Shown: positions 28,459 to 36,567 of the stretch, one piece after another
Layout of the letters: every line of letters begins with the position of its first letter
How positions within the stretch are numbered: position 1 is the stretch's first letter
Made by a program: the position numbers and the translations under genes
Notes under the pieces: generated by a model
Seen by the model: only the letters and a program-made list of their open reading frames with translations
Told to the model about the DNA's origin: nothing
Database searches by the model: none
Origin: an uncultured Paracoccaceae bacterium
GTDB taxonomy: Bacteria; Pseudomonadota; Alphaproteobacteria; Rhodobacterales; Rhodobacteraceae
Assembly (NCBI GenBank): GCA_947498985.1
Contig: CANMMF010000004.1
Coordinates: 124,001 to 188,000 of the forward strand
DNA: 64,000 bases
Reading direction: 5' to 3'

Positions 28459-28767
28459 ATGTCCAAGACCCTCAAAACAGCCGCTCTCGTCGGTGCCGTC
28501 GCCGCGTCCTTCTCCGCCGTGACCGTGACCGAAGCGCACGCACAGTCGAAAGAGAAGTGCTTCGGTGTGAGCCTGGCCGGCAAGAACGACTGCGCCGCGG
28601 GCCCCGGCACCACCTGCGCCGGCACCTCGACCGTCGACTATCAGGGCAACGCCTGGACGCTGGTCGATGCCGGCACCTGCACCGAGATCGAGCTGCCCGC
28701 CATGGCAGACGGTACCGCGCGCATGGGCTCGCTCGAAGAGCTGGAGCGCGATCTGCCCGCAGGCTAA
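28459..28767 (+). CDS. bufA1: BufA1-type bufferin precursor (DUF2282)
   Basis: Periplasmic copper-buffering peptide of 102 residues. Signal peptide ends at AHA (26-28). The mature part carries four cysteines at 34, 45, 53 and 74, in the family motifs [24 protein letters not shown] and GTC. In studied members the MNIO enzyme BufB converts core cysteines to heterocycles that bind Cu(I). ATG at 28459 has AAGGA at a good distance. First gene of bufA1-bufB-bufC-doxX; a hairpin terminator behind it would let it be made in excess. Confidence 0.92.
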   Translation: MSKTLKTAALVGAVAASFSAVTVTEAHAQSKEKCFGVSLAGKNDCAAGPGTTCAGTSTVDYQGNAWTLVDAGTCTEIELPAMADGTARMGSLEELERDLPAG

Positions 28768-28784
28768 GCTTTGTGATAGGGTGT

Positions 28785-28821
28785 CAGGGCGGGCCGCAAC
28801 CGGTCCGCCCTGCGCCTTTTT
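28785..28821 (+). terminator. Hairpin terminator/attenuator between bufA1 and bufB
   Basis: CAGGGCGG (28785-28792) pairs with CCGCCCTG (28805-28812) around a 12-base loop, followed by CGCCTTTTTC. It lies between the precursor gene and its modification genes. It is expected to give partial termination, so more BufA1 than enzyme. Confidence 0.75.
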
Positions 28822-28839
28822 CGAAGAACGGAATGTCTC

Positions 28840-29688
28840 ATGTTCGACCACACCGCCTCTTTGCCGCCGTTGCCCGGCGTGGGCTACAAGCCGCAGCATT
28901 ACGCCGAGATCCTGCAAGATCCCGGCCCGGTCGGCTGGCTCGAAGTGCATGCGGAAAACTACATGGGTGATGGCGGCCGCCCGCTGGCGCAGCTGCGCGC
29001 GCTCTCGGAGCGGTTCCCGATCTCCGTGCATGGGGTGGGTCTCTCGATCGGCGGCGAAGGCCGCCTCGACCGCGACCACCTCGCCCGTCTGAAACACCTT
29101 GTGGGCTGGCTCGACCCGGCGAGCTTTTCCGAGCATCTGGCCTGGTCCACCCACGACACGCATTTTTTCAACGACCTGCTGCCGCTGCCCTATACCGAGG
29201 CAACGCTGGCGCGGGTCTGCGACCATATCGACGAGGTGCAGGAGACGCTGGGCCGCCGGATGCTGCTGGAAAACCCGTCCTCCTACCTCGCCTTCGCCGA
29301 AAGCACGCTGACGGAAACCGAGTTTCTGCGTGCGGTGGTGGCGCGCACCGGCTGCGGGCTGCTGCTCGACGTCAACAACGTCTTTGTCTCCGCCACCAAT
29401 CTGGGCTACCGGCCGCAGGATTACATCGAGGATTTCCCGCTGGAGGCGGTGGGCGAGATCCATCTCGGCGGGCATGACGAGGATGAGGACGATCACGGCG
29501 CGCCGCTGCTGATCGACAGCCATGGCCGCGAAGTGGCCGACCCGGTCTGGGCCCTGCTCGACCTGACGCTGGCCAGAACCGGCCCGCGGCCCCTGTTGGT
29601 GGAATGGGACACCGATGTGCCCGACTGGCCGGTGCTGCGCGACGAAGCCGCGCGCGCGGAAAAGGCGCTGAGCCATGTTCCCGCGTGA
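28840..29688 (+). CDS. bufB: BufB, MNIO-family (DUF692) bufferin-modifying oxygenase
   Basis: Multinuclear non-heme iron oxygenase, TIM-barrel fold, 282 residues. Metal-ligand motifs are visible in order: [62 protein letters not shown] and VEWDTD. It modifies cysteines of BufA1 together with BufC. It sits 72 bases downstream of bufA1, after the attenuator, and is followed by a repeat element before bufC. Family assignment is firm; the exact chemistry here is by homology. Confidence 0.94.
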   Translation: MFDHTASLPPLPGVGYKPQHYAEILQDPGPVGWLEVHAENYMGDGGRPLAQLRALSERFPISVHGVGLSIGGEGRLDRDHLARLKHLVGWLDPASFSEHLAWSTHDTHFFNDLLPLPYTEATLARVCDHIDEVQETLGRRMLLENPSSYLAFAESTLTETEFLRAVVARTGCGLLLDVNNVFVSATNLGYRPQDYIEDFPLEAVGEIHLGGHDEDEDDHGAPLLIDSHGREVADPVWALLDLTLARTGPRPLLVEWDTDVPDWPVLRDEAARAEKALSHVPA

Positions 29689-29710
29689 CGCCATGCGCGC
29701 CCAGGCAGGC

Positions 29711-29777
29711 AAGGCAGGGGGCGCTGCCCCCGTCACAAGCAAAGCTTGCGACTCCCCCGAAGTATTTCTGAACCAGA
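29711..29777 (+). repeat. Modular REP-like 3' element, copy C
   Basis: Sense to bufB, just after its stop. It contains GGGGGCGCTGCCCCC, the small palindrome GCAAAGCTTGC and the end module CCCCCGAAGTATTTCTGAACC. The last module is identical to the one at the far end of copy A (641-662, minus strand). It separates bufB from bufC within the operon. Confidence 0.75.
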
Positions 29778-29796
29778 GAAGCAGGGGAGCGCGCCC

Positions 29797-30582
29797 GTGA
29801 CCGCCGTCAGCCAATCCGCCTTCCGCGCCGCACTTCTGGACGCGTCCCGGGACGTGCCCGATGGTCTGCGCGACGGTCAGGGCCAACCCGCCGGGCGGCG
29901 CTACGCGGTCTATCGCAACAACGTGGCCGTCAGCCTGCGCGAAGCGCTGGAGACCGGGTTCCCGGCGGTGGCAAAGCTGCTGGGGGCAGAGAATTTCGCC
30001 CATCTCGCAGGCGCTTACCTGCGCGCCGACCCGCCCGGCTCGCCGGTGATGATGCATTACGGGGCCGGGTTCCCGGCCTTTCTTGCCGCGCAGGAGGCGC
30101 TGGGCAAGCTGGGCTATCTGGCGGATGTGGCGCGTCTGGAACTGGCGATGCGCCGCGCCTATCACGCAGGCGACGCGCCGCGGCTCGATCCCGCCCGGCT
30201 GCAGGGGCTCGACGAGGCGGTTCTGCTGGCGGCGAGGCTCACGCTTGCCCCGCACGTGGTGCTGCTGCGCTCGCCCTGGCCGGTTCTGTCGGTCTGGCGC
30301 TACACCACCCTCGCGGATCAGCCAAAGCCGCAGGCCCGCGCCGAAGACGTGATGATCGTGCGCCCAGAATACGATCCCGAACCGCATCTGCTGCCGCCCG
30401 GCGCCTTTGCCTTTCTGAGCGCGTTGCAGGCCGACGAGAGCTTTGGCGACGCGCTGGAGGCCGCCGGAGACGGCTTCGATCTGCCCGCCCTTCTGGGGCT
30501 TTTGCTGCAAACCGGCGCGCTTTGCGACATCGATCTCGGCGACGCAGAGCCGGCGCCGCATTCACCTGAGGATAGACCATGA
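29797..30582 (+). CDS. bufC: BufC, DUF2063-type partner of BufB
   Basis: 261 residues from GTG 29797 (GGGGAG eight bases upstream). The N-terminal DUF2063 DNA-binding-like fold is recognisable in QPAGRRYAVYRNNVAVSLRE, then FPAVAKLLGAENFAHLAGAY, and the partner C-terminal region PWPVLSVWRYTTLADQP. BufC-type proteins assist MNIO enzymes by presenting the precursor peptide. Its stop overlaps doxX (ATGA). Confidence 0.92.
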   Translation: MTAVSQSAFRAALLDASRDVPDGLRDGQGQPAGRRYAVYRNNVAVSLREALETGFPAVAKLLGAENFAHLAGAYLRADPPGSPVMMHYGAGFPAFLAAQEALGKLGYLADVARLELAMRRAYHAGDAPRLDPARLQGLDEAVLLAARLTLAPHVVLLRSPWPVLSVWRYTTLADQPKPQARAEDVMIVRPEYDPEPHLLPPGAFAFLSALQADESFGDALEAAGDGFDLPALLGLLLQTGALCDIDLGDAEPAPHSPEDRP

Positions 30583-31151
30583 ACAGCCTGATTTCCCTGC
30601 ACAATCGCGTCTTTGCCGCTGTCGAGCGCCTGGGCGACGGGCTGATCCCGCTGCTGGCAAGGCTGGTCTTTGCCGGGACCTTGCTGGTCTATTTCTGGAA
30701 TTCCGCCGCCACCAAGCTGGGCGACGGGATCCTGGGCATCGTGAAACCCTCGACCGGCGCCTATGCGCAGATCTTCCCCAAGGCGATGGAAGCGGTGACC
30801 TATGATGTGAGCCAGCTTTCGATCTTCCACTGGGCGGTGGTGGTCGCGGGCACCTGGGCGGAGTTCATCCTGCCGCTGCTGATCGTGATCGGGCTTTTCA
30901 CCCGCCTCTCCGCGCTGGCGATGATCGGTTTTGTCGTGGTCCAGAGCCTCACCGATCTTTACGGCCATGGCGGCATCGCCCATCCCGAAACGCTGGGCGC
31001 CTGGTTTGACCGGGTGCCGGATGCGGCGATCCTCGATCAGCGGGCGTTCTGGATACTGGTGCTGATCACGCTTGTGATCAAGGGCGCGGGCGCGCTGTCG
31101 GTCGACCGGATCCTGCAGGGCCAGGGGGTCGGCGGCCGCGCCGCGGCCTGA
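30579..31151 (+). CDS. DoxX family membrane protein of the buf operon
   Basis: 190 residues with four membrane helices (LARLVFAGTLLVYFW, AVVVAGTWAEFILPLLIVIG, ALAMIGFVVVQSLTD, AFWILVLITLVIKGA). DoxX proteins often close buf operons and may serve in redox or quinone chemistry; the role is not known. Translationally coupled to bufC. Its last codons and stop lie in a 28-bp tandem duplication. Confidence 0.88.
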   Translation: MNSLISLHNRVFAAVERLGDGLIPLLARLVFAGTLLVYFWNSAATKLGDGILGIVKPSTGAYAQIFPKAMEAVTYDVSQLSIFHWAVVVAGTWAEFILPLLIVIGLFTRLSALAMIGFVVVQSLTDLYGHGGIAHPETLGAWFDRVPDAAILDQRAFWILVLITLVIKGAGALSVDRILQGQGVGGRAAA

Positions 31152-31179
31152 GGGGGTCGGCGGCCGCGCCGCGGCCTGA
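31124..31179. repeat. 28-bp exact tandem duplication over the doxX stop
   Basis: Bases 31124-31151 and 31152-31179 are identical, beginning GGGGGTCGGCGGCCGC and ending with the stop codon TGA. The second copy is behind the stop and has no coding role. Exact identity implies recent slippage. Confidence 0.93.
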
Positions 31180-31195
31180 GCCGCAACCTCCCGGC

Positions 31196-31564
31196 TCAGA
31201 AATGCGCCCTGGGCTCGTCTGGTTTGCCCGCGGCGAGCGCCAGCACCCCTGCAAGCCCCGCAAAGGCAATCGGGAACATCGTGAAGGCGTTGAACCCGAA
31301 GGCCAGATACATGCCAAGGGTCGAGGCCAGCAGCAGCGCCCCGCCCCAGAGCGCGCGCATCTTCGCCATGGCACCGCCTGCGATCGCCAGCATCGGCGAC
31401 AGGATCGACACCACCCGCACTAGATCGGGGTTGTCGAACATCCCGAACATCTGCTCGATCTCGGCATGGCTGCGCGCCAGCTCGGTATAGCCGAAGCCGA
31501 CGAAGCCGATCAGCATGCCCACGAGGCCTGCGATGATGCCCAGTGTCAAAGCCGCGTTGCGCAT
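31196..31564 (-). CDS. Small four-helix membrane protein of unknown function
   Basis: 122 residues with hydrophobic helices at about 5-25, 52-70, 72-90 and 92-112 and a charged loop (YTELARSHAEIEQMFGMFD) after the first. No family is recognised with confidence. The start touches the stop of the ArsC-like gene (shared bases at 31564), so the two are co-translated. It converges on doxX. Confidence 0.7.
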   Translation of the reverse strand: MRNAALTLGIIAGLVGMLIGFVGFGYTELARSHAEIEQMFGMFDNPDLVRVVSILSPMLAIAGGAMAKMRALWGGALLLASTLGMYLAFGFNAFTMFPIAFAGLAGVLALAAGKPDEPRAHF

Positions 31565-31881
31565 CAGCCCAGCCCTGTCTCGGCCTGCGCCGCCTTGTCC
31601 CAGCCCAGCACCATCCGGTCGCCCTCGACGATCAGCGGGCGCTTCATCAGCGTCGGATGCGCGGCAATCAGCGTGAGCGGGTCGCCCTGCCGCGCCGCCT
31701 CATCGAGGTTGCGCCAGGTGGTCGAGCGCGTGTTGAGCAGTTTTTCGCCGAACCGGGCGTGAGCGGTTTCCAGCACGTCACGCGGCACGCCATCGGCGCG
31801 CACATCGACAAAAACGGCCTGCGGCAAGGACTTGAGCGCCTTGCGGCAGGTATCGCAGTTTTTCAGACCGTAGAGGATCAT
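31564..31881 (-). CDS. ArsC/Spx family protein
   Basis: 105-residue thioredoxin-fold protein opening YGLKNCDTCRKALKSL, with the CxxC pair at 9-12 rather than the single cysteine of true arsenate reductases. RPLIVEGDRMVLGW near the end contains the conserved cis-proline region. It belongs to the YffB-like branch, whose role is unclear; an arsenate function is not claimed. First gene of a coupled pair on the minus strand. Confidence 0.88.
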   Translation of the reverse strand: MILYGLKNCDTCRKALKSLPQAVFVDVRADGVPRDVLETAHARFGEKLLNTRSTTWRNLDEAARQGDPLTLIAAHPTLMKRPLIVEGDRMVLGWDKAAQAETGLG

Positions 31882-32062
31882 GCCGTCTCCTTAAGCAGCG
31901 ATTTTCAGATATGTCCCCACGGGCGCGATTGCGAGGGAGTTTTTCTTGCAATTTCTCCCCTCACACCAAACTCTTGACGCCGTCGCTGGCGCGCATGCGG
32001 CGACATCCCGCCCGGCCGCGCGGAGGGCGGCACGACAAGACTTGAAAAGGAGCACGGGGAAC

Positions 32063-32269
32063 ATGCCGAACGGCACCGTGAAATGGTTCAACACCACCAA
32101 AGGCTATGGCTTCATTGCCCCCGAAGACGGCGGCAGTGATGTTTTTGTGCATATTTCTGCGGTCGAACGGTCCGGTCTGACCGGGCTGGCTGACGACCAG
32201 AAGGTCAGTTACGAGTTGAGCGAGGGGCGTGACGGGCGCTCCATGGCCACCGAAATCAAGGCGCTCTAG
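32063..32269 (+). CDS. Cold-shock protein, CspA family
   Basis: 68-residue single cold-shock domain with RNP1 KGYGFIAPE and RNP2 VFVHISAV, which bind single-stranded nucleic acid. ATG at 32063 has AAGGAG eleven bases upstream. The 181-base region before it includes a long leader that may fold at low temperature, but no element was proven. Monocistronic, followed by a terminator. Confidence 0.95.
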   Translation: MPNGTVKWFNTTKGYGFIAPEDGGSDVFVHISAVERSGLTGLADDQKVSYELSEGRDGRSMATEIKAL

Positions 32270-32274
32270 GCGTC

Positions 32275-32303
32275 TGCGGGGGCTTTGCGGCCCCTGCACC
32301 TTT
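32275..32303 (+). terminator. Terminator after the cold-shock gene
   Basis: A 9-bp stem (32275-32283 with 32290-32298, one G-U pair) and a 6-base loop are followed by CCTTT. It lies six bases behind the stop codon. Confidence 0.65.
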
Positions 32304-32332
32304 CCCGACAGCCAGCACCGCACCGCGCAGGC

Positions 32333-33238
32333 CTAGAGCGCCTGCAACCGGCGCGCCTCGGTGCCCGCAAGACCGATGAGATCGGTCATGAAGGGTTTGC
32401 CCAGATCGTCGCTGCGGGTGGCGGCATAAAGCGTGCGCGTGAGGCCCGCCCCGGTCAGCGGGCGGGTGACGTAGTCAGAGCTGTACTTGACCTCGCGCAC
32501 CACCCAGTCCGGCAGCACCGACACGCCGCGGTTGGAGGCCACCAGCAGCAGGATCACCGCGGTCAGCTCCACCTGCCGGATCGCCGCCGGTTCGATCTTG
32601 GCCGGCGTGAGCAGCTGGCTGAAGACATCGAGCCGCGCGCGCTCCACCGGATAGGTGATCAGCGTCTCGCCGCGGAAATCCTCCGCCTCGACAAAGGGTC
32701 TGGCCGCCAGCGGGTGGCTGGCGGAGGCGACAAAGACCGGGTTGTAGTCGAAAAGCGGCGTGAAGGTCGCACCCGCCAGTTCCTCGGGGTCCGACGAGAT
32801 CACCACATCCACGTCCTCTTTCATCAGCGCGGGCAACGCGTCGAAGGCCAGGCCCGGGCGGATGTCCACATCGACATCGGGCCAGGATTTGCGAAATGCC
32901 TCGAGCACCGGAAACAGCCATTCGAAACAGGCGTGGCATTCGATGGCGATGTGCAGGCGCCCCGATTTGCCATCGCGCAGACCGGCAAACTCCGCCTGCA
33001 GGGCCGCGACCTGCGGCAGCACCTGCTCGGCCAGCCGCAACAGCCGCAGGCCCGCCACCGAAAGCTTCATCGGCTTGGAGCGGCGCACGAAAAGCTCCAC
33101 CCCCGCCTGATCCTCCAGCCCCTTGATCTGATGGCTGAGCGCCGATTGCGTGATGTTGAGCTGGTCGGCGGCGCGGGCCACCCCGCCGGCCTCGTGAATC
33201 GCCTTGATCGTGCGCAGGTGGCGGAACTCGATATGCAT
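32333..33238 (-). CDS. metR: LysR-family regulator MetR
   Basis: 301-residue regulator with N-terminal helix-turn-helix (GGVARAADQLNITQSALSHQ) and a C-terminal effector domain. Residues IAIECHACFEWLFPVLEAF, PLFDYNPVFVASASHPLAA and LITYPVERARLDV match MetR of enterobacteria closely; MetR senses homocysteine. It diverges from metF with 91 bases between the starts. That region contains a TGAATATTATGAAATTG stretch within ATGATG...CATCAT arms, a candidate operator. ATG 33238 gives the usual length; the longer frame is the metF leader antisense. Confidence 0.9.
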   Translation of the reverse strand: MHIEFRHLRTIKAIHEAGGVARAADQLNITQSALSHQIKGLEDQAGVELFVRRSKPMKLSVAGLRLLRLAEQVLPQVAALQAEFAGLRDGKSGRLHIAIECHACFEWLFPVLEAFRKSWPDVDVDIRPGLAFDALPALMKEDVDVVISSDPEELAGATFTPLFDYNPVFVASASHPLAARPFVEAEDFRGETLITYPVERARLDVFSQLLTPAKIEPAAIRQVELTAVILLLVASNRGVSVLPDWVVREVKYSSDYVTRPLTGAGLTRTLYAATRSDDLGKPFMTDLIGLAGTEARRLQAL

Positions 33239-33329
33239 GTGCGGCTCATGTTGATGATGAATATTATGAAATTGTCTCACATCATGCGGCGTGCCACAAG
33301 TCAGGCAACACTTGCATGAGGTGCACCAT

Positions 33330-34196
33330 ATGATCCGTCCCGAGATCTCCTTCGAGTTTTTCCCGCCGCGCAATATCGAAGCGACCTTCCGGCTCTGGGA
33401 CACGGTGCAGGTGCTGGCCCCGCTGGCGCCGCGCTTTGTCTCGGTGACCTATGGCGCGGGCGGCACAACCCGCGATCTGACGCGCGAGGTCGTGGGCACG
33501 TTGCAGCGCCATTCGGGGCTGCGCACCGCCGCCCATCTGACCTGCGTCGATGCCACGAAGGACGAGACGCTGGCCATCGCGCAGGGTTTTGCCGATGCGG
33601 GCGTGCGCGATATCGTGGCGTTGCGCGGCGACCCGCCGAAAGGGGCTGCCGGCTTTGCCGCGCATCCCGACGGGTTTGCCAATTCGGTGGAGCTGATCGG
33701 CGCACTGGCCAAGAGCGGCGATTTCACCGTCCGCGTCGGCGCCTATCCCGACATCCACCCCGAAGCGGCCAGCGCCGAGGCGGATATCGACTGGCTCAAG
33801 GCCAAGCTCGACGCGGGCGCCACCGAAGCGCTGACGCAGTTCTTCTTCGAGCCCGAGACCTTCTTTCGCTTCCGCGACCGCTGCGCCCGCGCCGGGATCG
33901 ACCATGCCATCGTGCCGGGCATCCTGCCGGTCGAGAACTGGACCGGGGCGCGCCGCTTTGCCGAGCGCTGCGGCACCTCGGTGCCGGGCTGGCTCGACGC
34001 GGCCTTCGGCAAGGCGCAGCGCGACGGGCGCGAGGATCTGCTGGCCACCGCGATCTGCACCGAGCTCTGCAGCGAGCTCATCGAGGGCGGTGTTGAAAAA
34101 CTGCATTTCTACACGCTGAACCGCCCCGAACTGACGCGCGACGTCTGTTTCGCGCTTGGCATCACCCCCGAAATGCGCCTCGAAAACGTCGCCTGA
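33330..34196 (+). CDS. metF: Methylenetetrahydrofolate reductase
   Basis: FAD enzyme of 288 residues reducing 5,10-methylene-THF to 5-methyl-THF, the methyl donor for methionine synthase. It shows the start ISFEFFPPRN, VSVTYGAGGTTRD, AHLTCVDATKDE, LRGDPPKG and the end KLHFYTLNRPE. GAGG precedes ATG 33330. Placed beside metR and close to the split methionine-synthase genes. Confidence 0.96.
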   Translation: MIRPEISFEFFPPRNIEATFRLWDTVQVLAPLAPRFVSVTYGAGGTTRDLTREVVGTLQRHSGLRTAAHLTCVDATKDETLAIAQGFADAGVRDIVALRGDPPKGAAGFAAHPDGFANSVELIGALAKSGDFTVRVGAYPDIHPEAASAEADIDWLKAKLDAGATEALTQFFFEPETFFRFRDRCARAGIDHAIVPGILPVENWTGARRFAERCGTSVPGWLDAAFGKAQRDGREDLLATAICTELCSELIEGGVEKLHFYTLNRPELTRDVCFALGITPEMRLENVA

Positions 34197-34370
34197 CCAG
34201 GCGCCTCCGCGCCACCCGACCGGATGTCCGCATCCCGTCTCTGCTTTGGTGAGTCCGGAAGCCGGGGCCACAAGCGCCCCCCGTTCGGTCGGCTTACGGC
34301 TCCCTCTCCACACCTGCCCGTCATCACGCACACCCACGTCACCCCATTCTCTCCCACACCCCTCTCCCCC

Positions 34371-35213
34371 TCACATCCGCCCGCCGATCCCGATGGTGAT
34401 CTCGCGGGCGGCGGCCACAACCTTGTCGCCGATCTCGGCCAGCGCGTGGTCGGGCAGCCGGGCGGTGGGGCCGGAGATCGAGATGCCCGCCACCGCCGCG
34501 CCGCTTGCATCGAAGATCGGCGCCGCGATGCAGCGCATGCCGAGGGTCTTTTCGTCGCTGTCGATGGCATAGCCGCGCCGGGCGATGAGGGCCAGTTCGG
34601 CGGCCAGCGCCTCGGGCTGGACAATCGTGTGCCGGGTAAACCGCTGCAGCCCCTGCGCCGCGGTGACCCTTGCGGCCTCGGCAGGGGGCATATGCGCCAG
34701 CAGCGCCTTGCCGATGCCCGACGCATGCATCGGCGACATGGTGCCGGGCGGAAAGAACGCGCGGATCGACTCATGTGTTTCGACCTGGCTGACAAACAGC
34801 ACCTGCCCCTCGCGCCCGATGCCGAGATTGGCGGTCTCGCCGGTCTGCCCCATCAGGCGGCGCAGCAGCGGTGTGGCGCGCTCAACAAGAGAGGTCCTGC
34901 GCAGAAACCGCGATCCGATCAGAAACGCGCCCGCGCCGACATGCCAGGTCTGCGGGACAGAGTCGAAATCGACGATCCCGCGGCCTTCCAGCGTGACCAG
35001 CACGCGATAGACGGTGGCGGGCGATTGCGCCGTGGCTTCGGCCAGATCCGACAGCGTCGCGCCGTTCATTTCCGACAGGGTCGCCAGCACCTCCATCGCG
35101 CGATCCAGCGATTTGATCCGGTTCTGCTCGGCCTTGTCGTCCCAGGCCCGCGGCCGCCCCCGCGGGCGCCGTTCGGCGTCGCCCTTGCTGTCTGTCCTGC
35201 GTTCTGTCGCCAA
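34371..35213 (-). CDS. bhcR: IclR-family regulator BhcR of the beta-hydroxyaspartate cycle
   Basis: 280-residue IclR protein: basic N-terminus (RRPRGRPRAWDDKAEQN), winged helix IKSLDRAMEVLATLSEMNGA to ATVYRVLVTLEGRGIV, and a ligand domain with GMRCIAAPIFDASGAAVAGI. In Paracoccus denitrificans BhcR binds the bhc promoter and responds to glyoxylate. TTG 35213 with AAGGA upstream fits family length; upstream codons lie in the AT-rich promoter. It is divergent from bhcABCD, which supports the assignment. Confidence 0.9.
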   Translation of the reverse strand: MATERRTDSKGDAERRPRGRPRAWDDKAEQNRIKSLDRAMEVLATLSEMNGATLSDLAEATAQSPATVYRVLVTLEGRGIVDFDSVPQTWHVGAGAFLIGSRFLRRTSLVERATPLLRRLMGQTGETANLGIGREGQVLFVSQVETHESIRAFFPPGTMSPMHASGIGKALLAHMPPAEAARVTAAQGLQRFTRHTIVQPEALAAELALIARRGYAIDSDEKTLGMRCIAAPIFDASGAAVAGISISGPTARLPDHALAEIGDKVVAAAREITIGIGGRM

Positions 35214-35234
35214 GATTTCTTCCTTTCCAAAATC

Positions 35235-35314
35235 GTTTTTCAAATCATGAAAAACACCAAGCATTTGATTACAATAGATTTCCACCGCCTTTCGATTTCT
35301 GAAAAAGTATTTCA
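35235..35314. promoter_or_regulatory. bhcR-bhcA divergent operator candidates
   Basis: Two dyads with 5-base centres lie in the AT-rich intergenic region: GTTTTTCA-AATCA-TGAAAAAC at 35235-35255 and TGAAA-AAGTA-TTTCA at 35300-35314. Both use the TGAAA word, in opposite arm order. They are good candidates for BhcR binding. No experimental evidence is available from the sequence. Confidence 0.5.
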
Positions 35315-35376
35315 AAAAAATGGACGCGGCAAGGGGCGCGGTCTAGATATCTCTCAACAGCGAGGAGATCTGCGCC

Positions 35377-36567
35377 ATGAGCATCCAGAACCCGGTTTTC
35401 ATACCCGGCCCGACCAACATCCCCGAAGCGATCCGCAAGGCCTGCGACATGCCGACGATCGATCACCGGTCGCCGCTCTTCGCCAAGATCCTGCATCCGG
35501 CGCTGGACGGCGTGCGGCAGGTGCTCAGGCAGACCTCCGGCGAGACCTTCATCTTTCCCGCCTCCGGCACCGGCGGCTGGGAAACCGCGCTCACCAACAC
35601 GCTCAACCCCGGCGACCGCGTTCTGGCCGCGCGCAACGGCATGTTCAGCCATAAGTGGATCGACATGTGCCAGCGCTTCGGGCTCGACGTCACCCAGGTC
35701 GATGTCGAATGGGGTGAGGGTCTGCCGGTCGACCAGTTCGAGCAGATCCTGCGCGAGGACAGCGCCGGAGAGATCAAGGCCGTGCTCGCCACCCATAACG
35801 AGACCGCCACCGGCGTGGTGTCGGACATCGCGGGCCTGCGCCGCGCGATGGAGGCCGCCGGGCATGGCGCGCTTCTGCTGGTCGACGGTGTGAGCTCCAT
35901 CGGCTCGATGCCGTTCGAGTTTGACGGGTGGGGTGTCGATGTGGCCGTCACCGGCAGCCAGAAAGGCTTCATGCTGTCGGCCGGGCTCGCCATTGTCGGG
36001 TTTTCCGACAAGGCCGTGGCGGCGTCGAAATCCGCCACCCTGCCCCGCACCTTCTGGTCGATTGACGACATGCGCAAGGGCTATGCCGCCGACGCCTATC
36101 CCTACACCCCCGCGGTCGGCTTGATGAACGGGCTGAAGCTCGCCACCGAAATGCTGCTGGATGAAGGGCTGGACCAGGTCTTTGCCCGCCACGCGCGGAT
36201 CGCTGACGGCGTGCGCGCCGCGGTCGGGGCCTGGGGCATGACGCCCTGCGCCAGACGCCCGGAGCTTTATTCCAACACGGTCACCGCCATCCGCACACCC
36301 GAAGGGTTCAATGCGTCGCGCATCGTCGAACATGCCGCCACGCAATACGGCATGGCCTTCGGTACCGGTCTGGGCGATGTTGCGGGCAAGGTGTTCCGCA
36401 TCGGGCATCTGGGCCAGCTCACCGATGCCATGGCACTGTCAGGCATCGCGACGGCGGAAATGGTTATGGCCGATCTCGGCCTCGACATCCCGCTCGGTGC
36501 CGGAGTGGCCGCGGCGCAGGGGGTCTACCGGCGCGGCGCGCAAGACGAAAGGATGGCAGCCCAATGA
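35377..36567 (+). CDS. bhcA: L-aspartate:glyoxylate aminotransferase BhcA
   Basis: Class V PLP aminotransferase of 396 residues, converting glyoxylate plus aspartate to glycine plus oxaloacetate. The PLP lysine is K196 in VTGSQKGFM and the substrate arginine region is GKVFRIGHLGQ. Similar to serine-glyoxylate aminotransferases, so the call rests on family plus the complete bhc context. Good SD (GAGGAG) before ATG 35377. Overlaps bhcB by four bases. Confidence 0.92.
   Translation: MSIQNPVFIPGPTNIPEAIRKACDMPTIDHRSPLFAKILHPALDGVRQVLRQTSGETFIFPASGTGGWETALTNTLNPGDRVLAARNGMFSHKWIDMCQRFGLDVTQVDVEWGEGLPVDQFEQILREDSAGEIKAVLATHNETATGVVSDIAGLRRAMEAAGHGALLLVDGVSSIGSMPFEFDGWGVDVAVTGSQKGFMLSAGLAIVGFSDKAVAASKSATLPRTFWSIDDMRKGYAADAYPYTPAVGLMNGLKLATEMLLDEGLDQVFARHARIADGVRAAVGAWGMTPCARRPELYSNTVTAIRTPEGFNASRIVEHAATQYGMAFGTGLGDVAGKVFRIGHLGQLTDAMALSGIATAEMVMADLGLDIPLGAGVAAAQGVYRRGAQDERMAAQ

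Noticed and set aside
31564-31881. Arsenate reductase in an arsenic-resistance operon
   Set aside because: The protein is the CxxC YffB/Spx-like branch and no other ars gene is adjacent.
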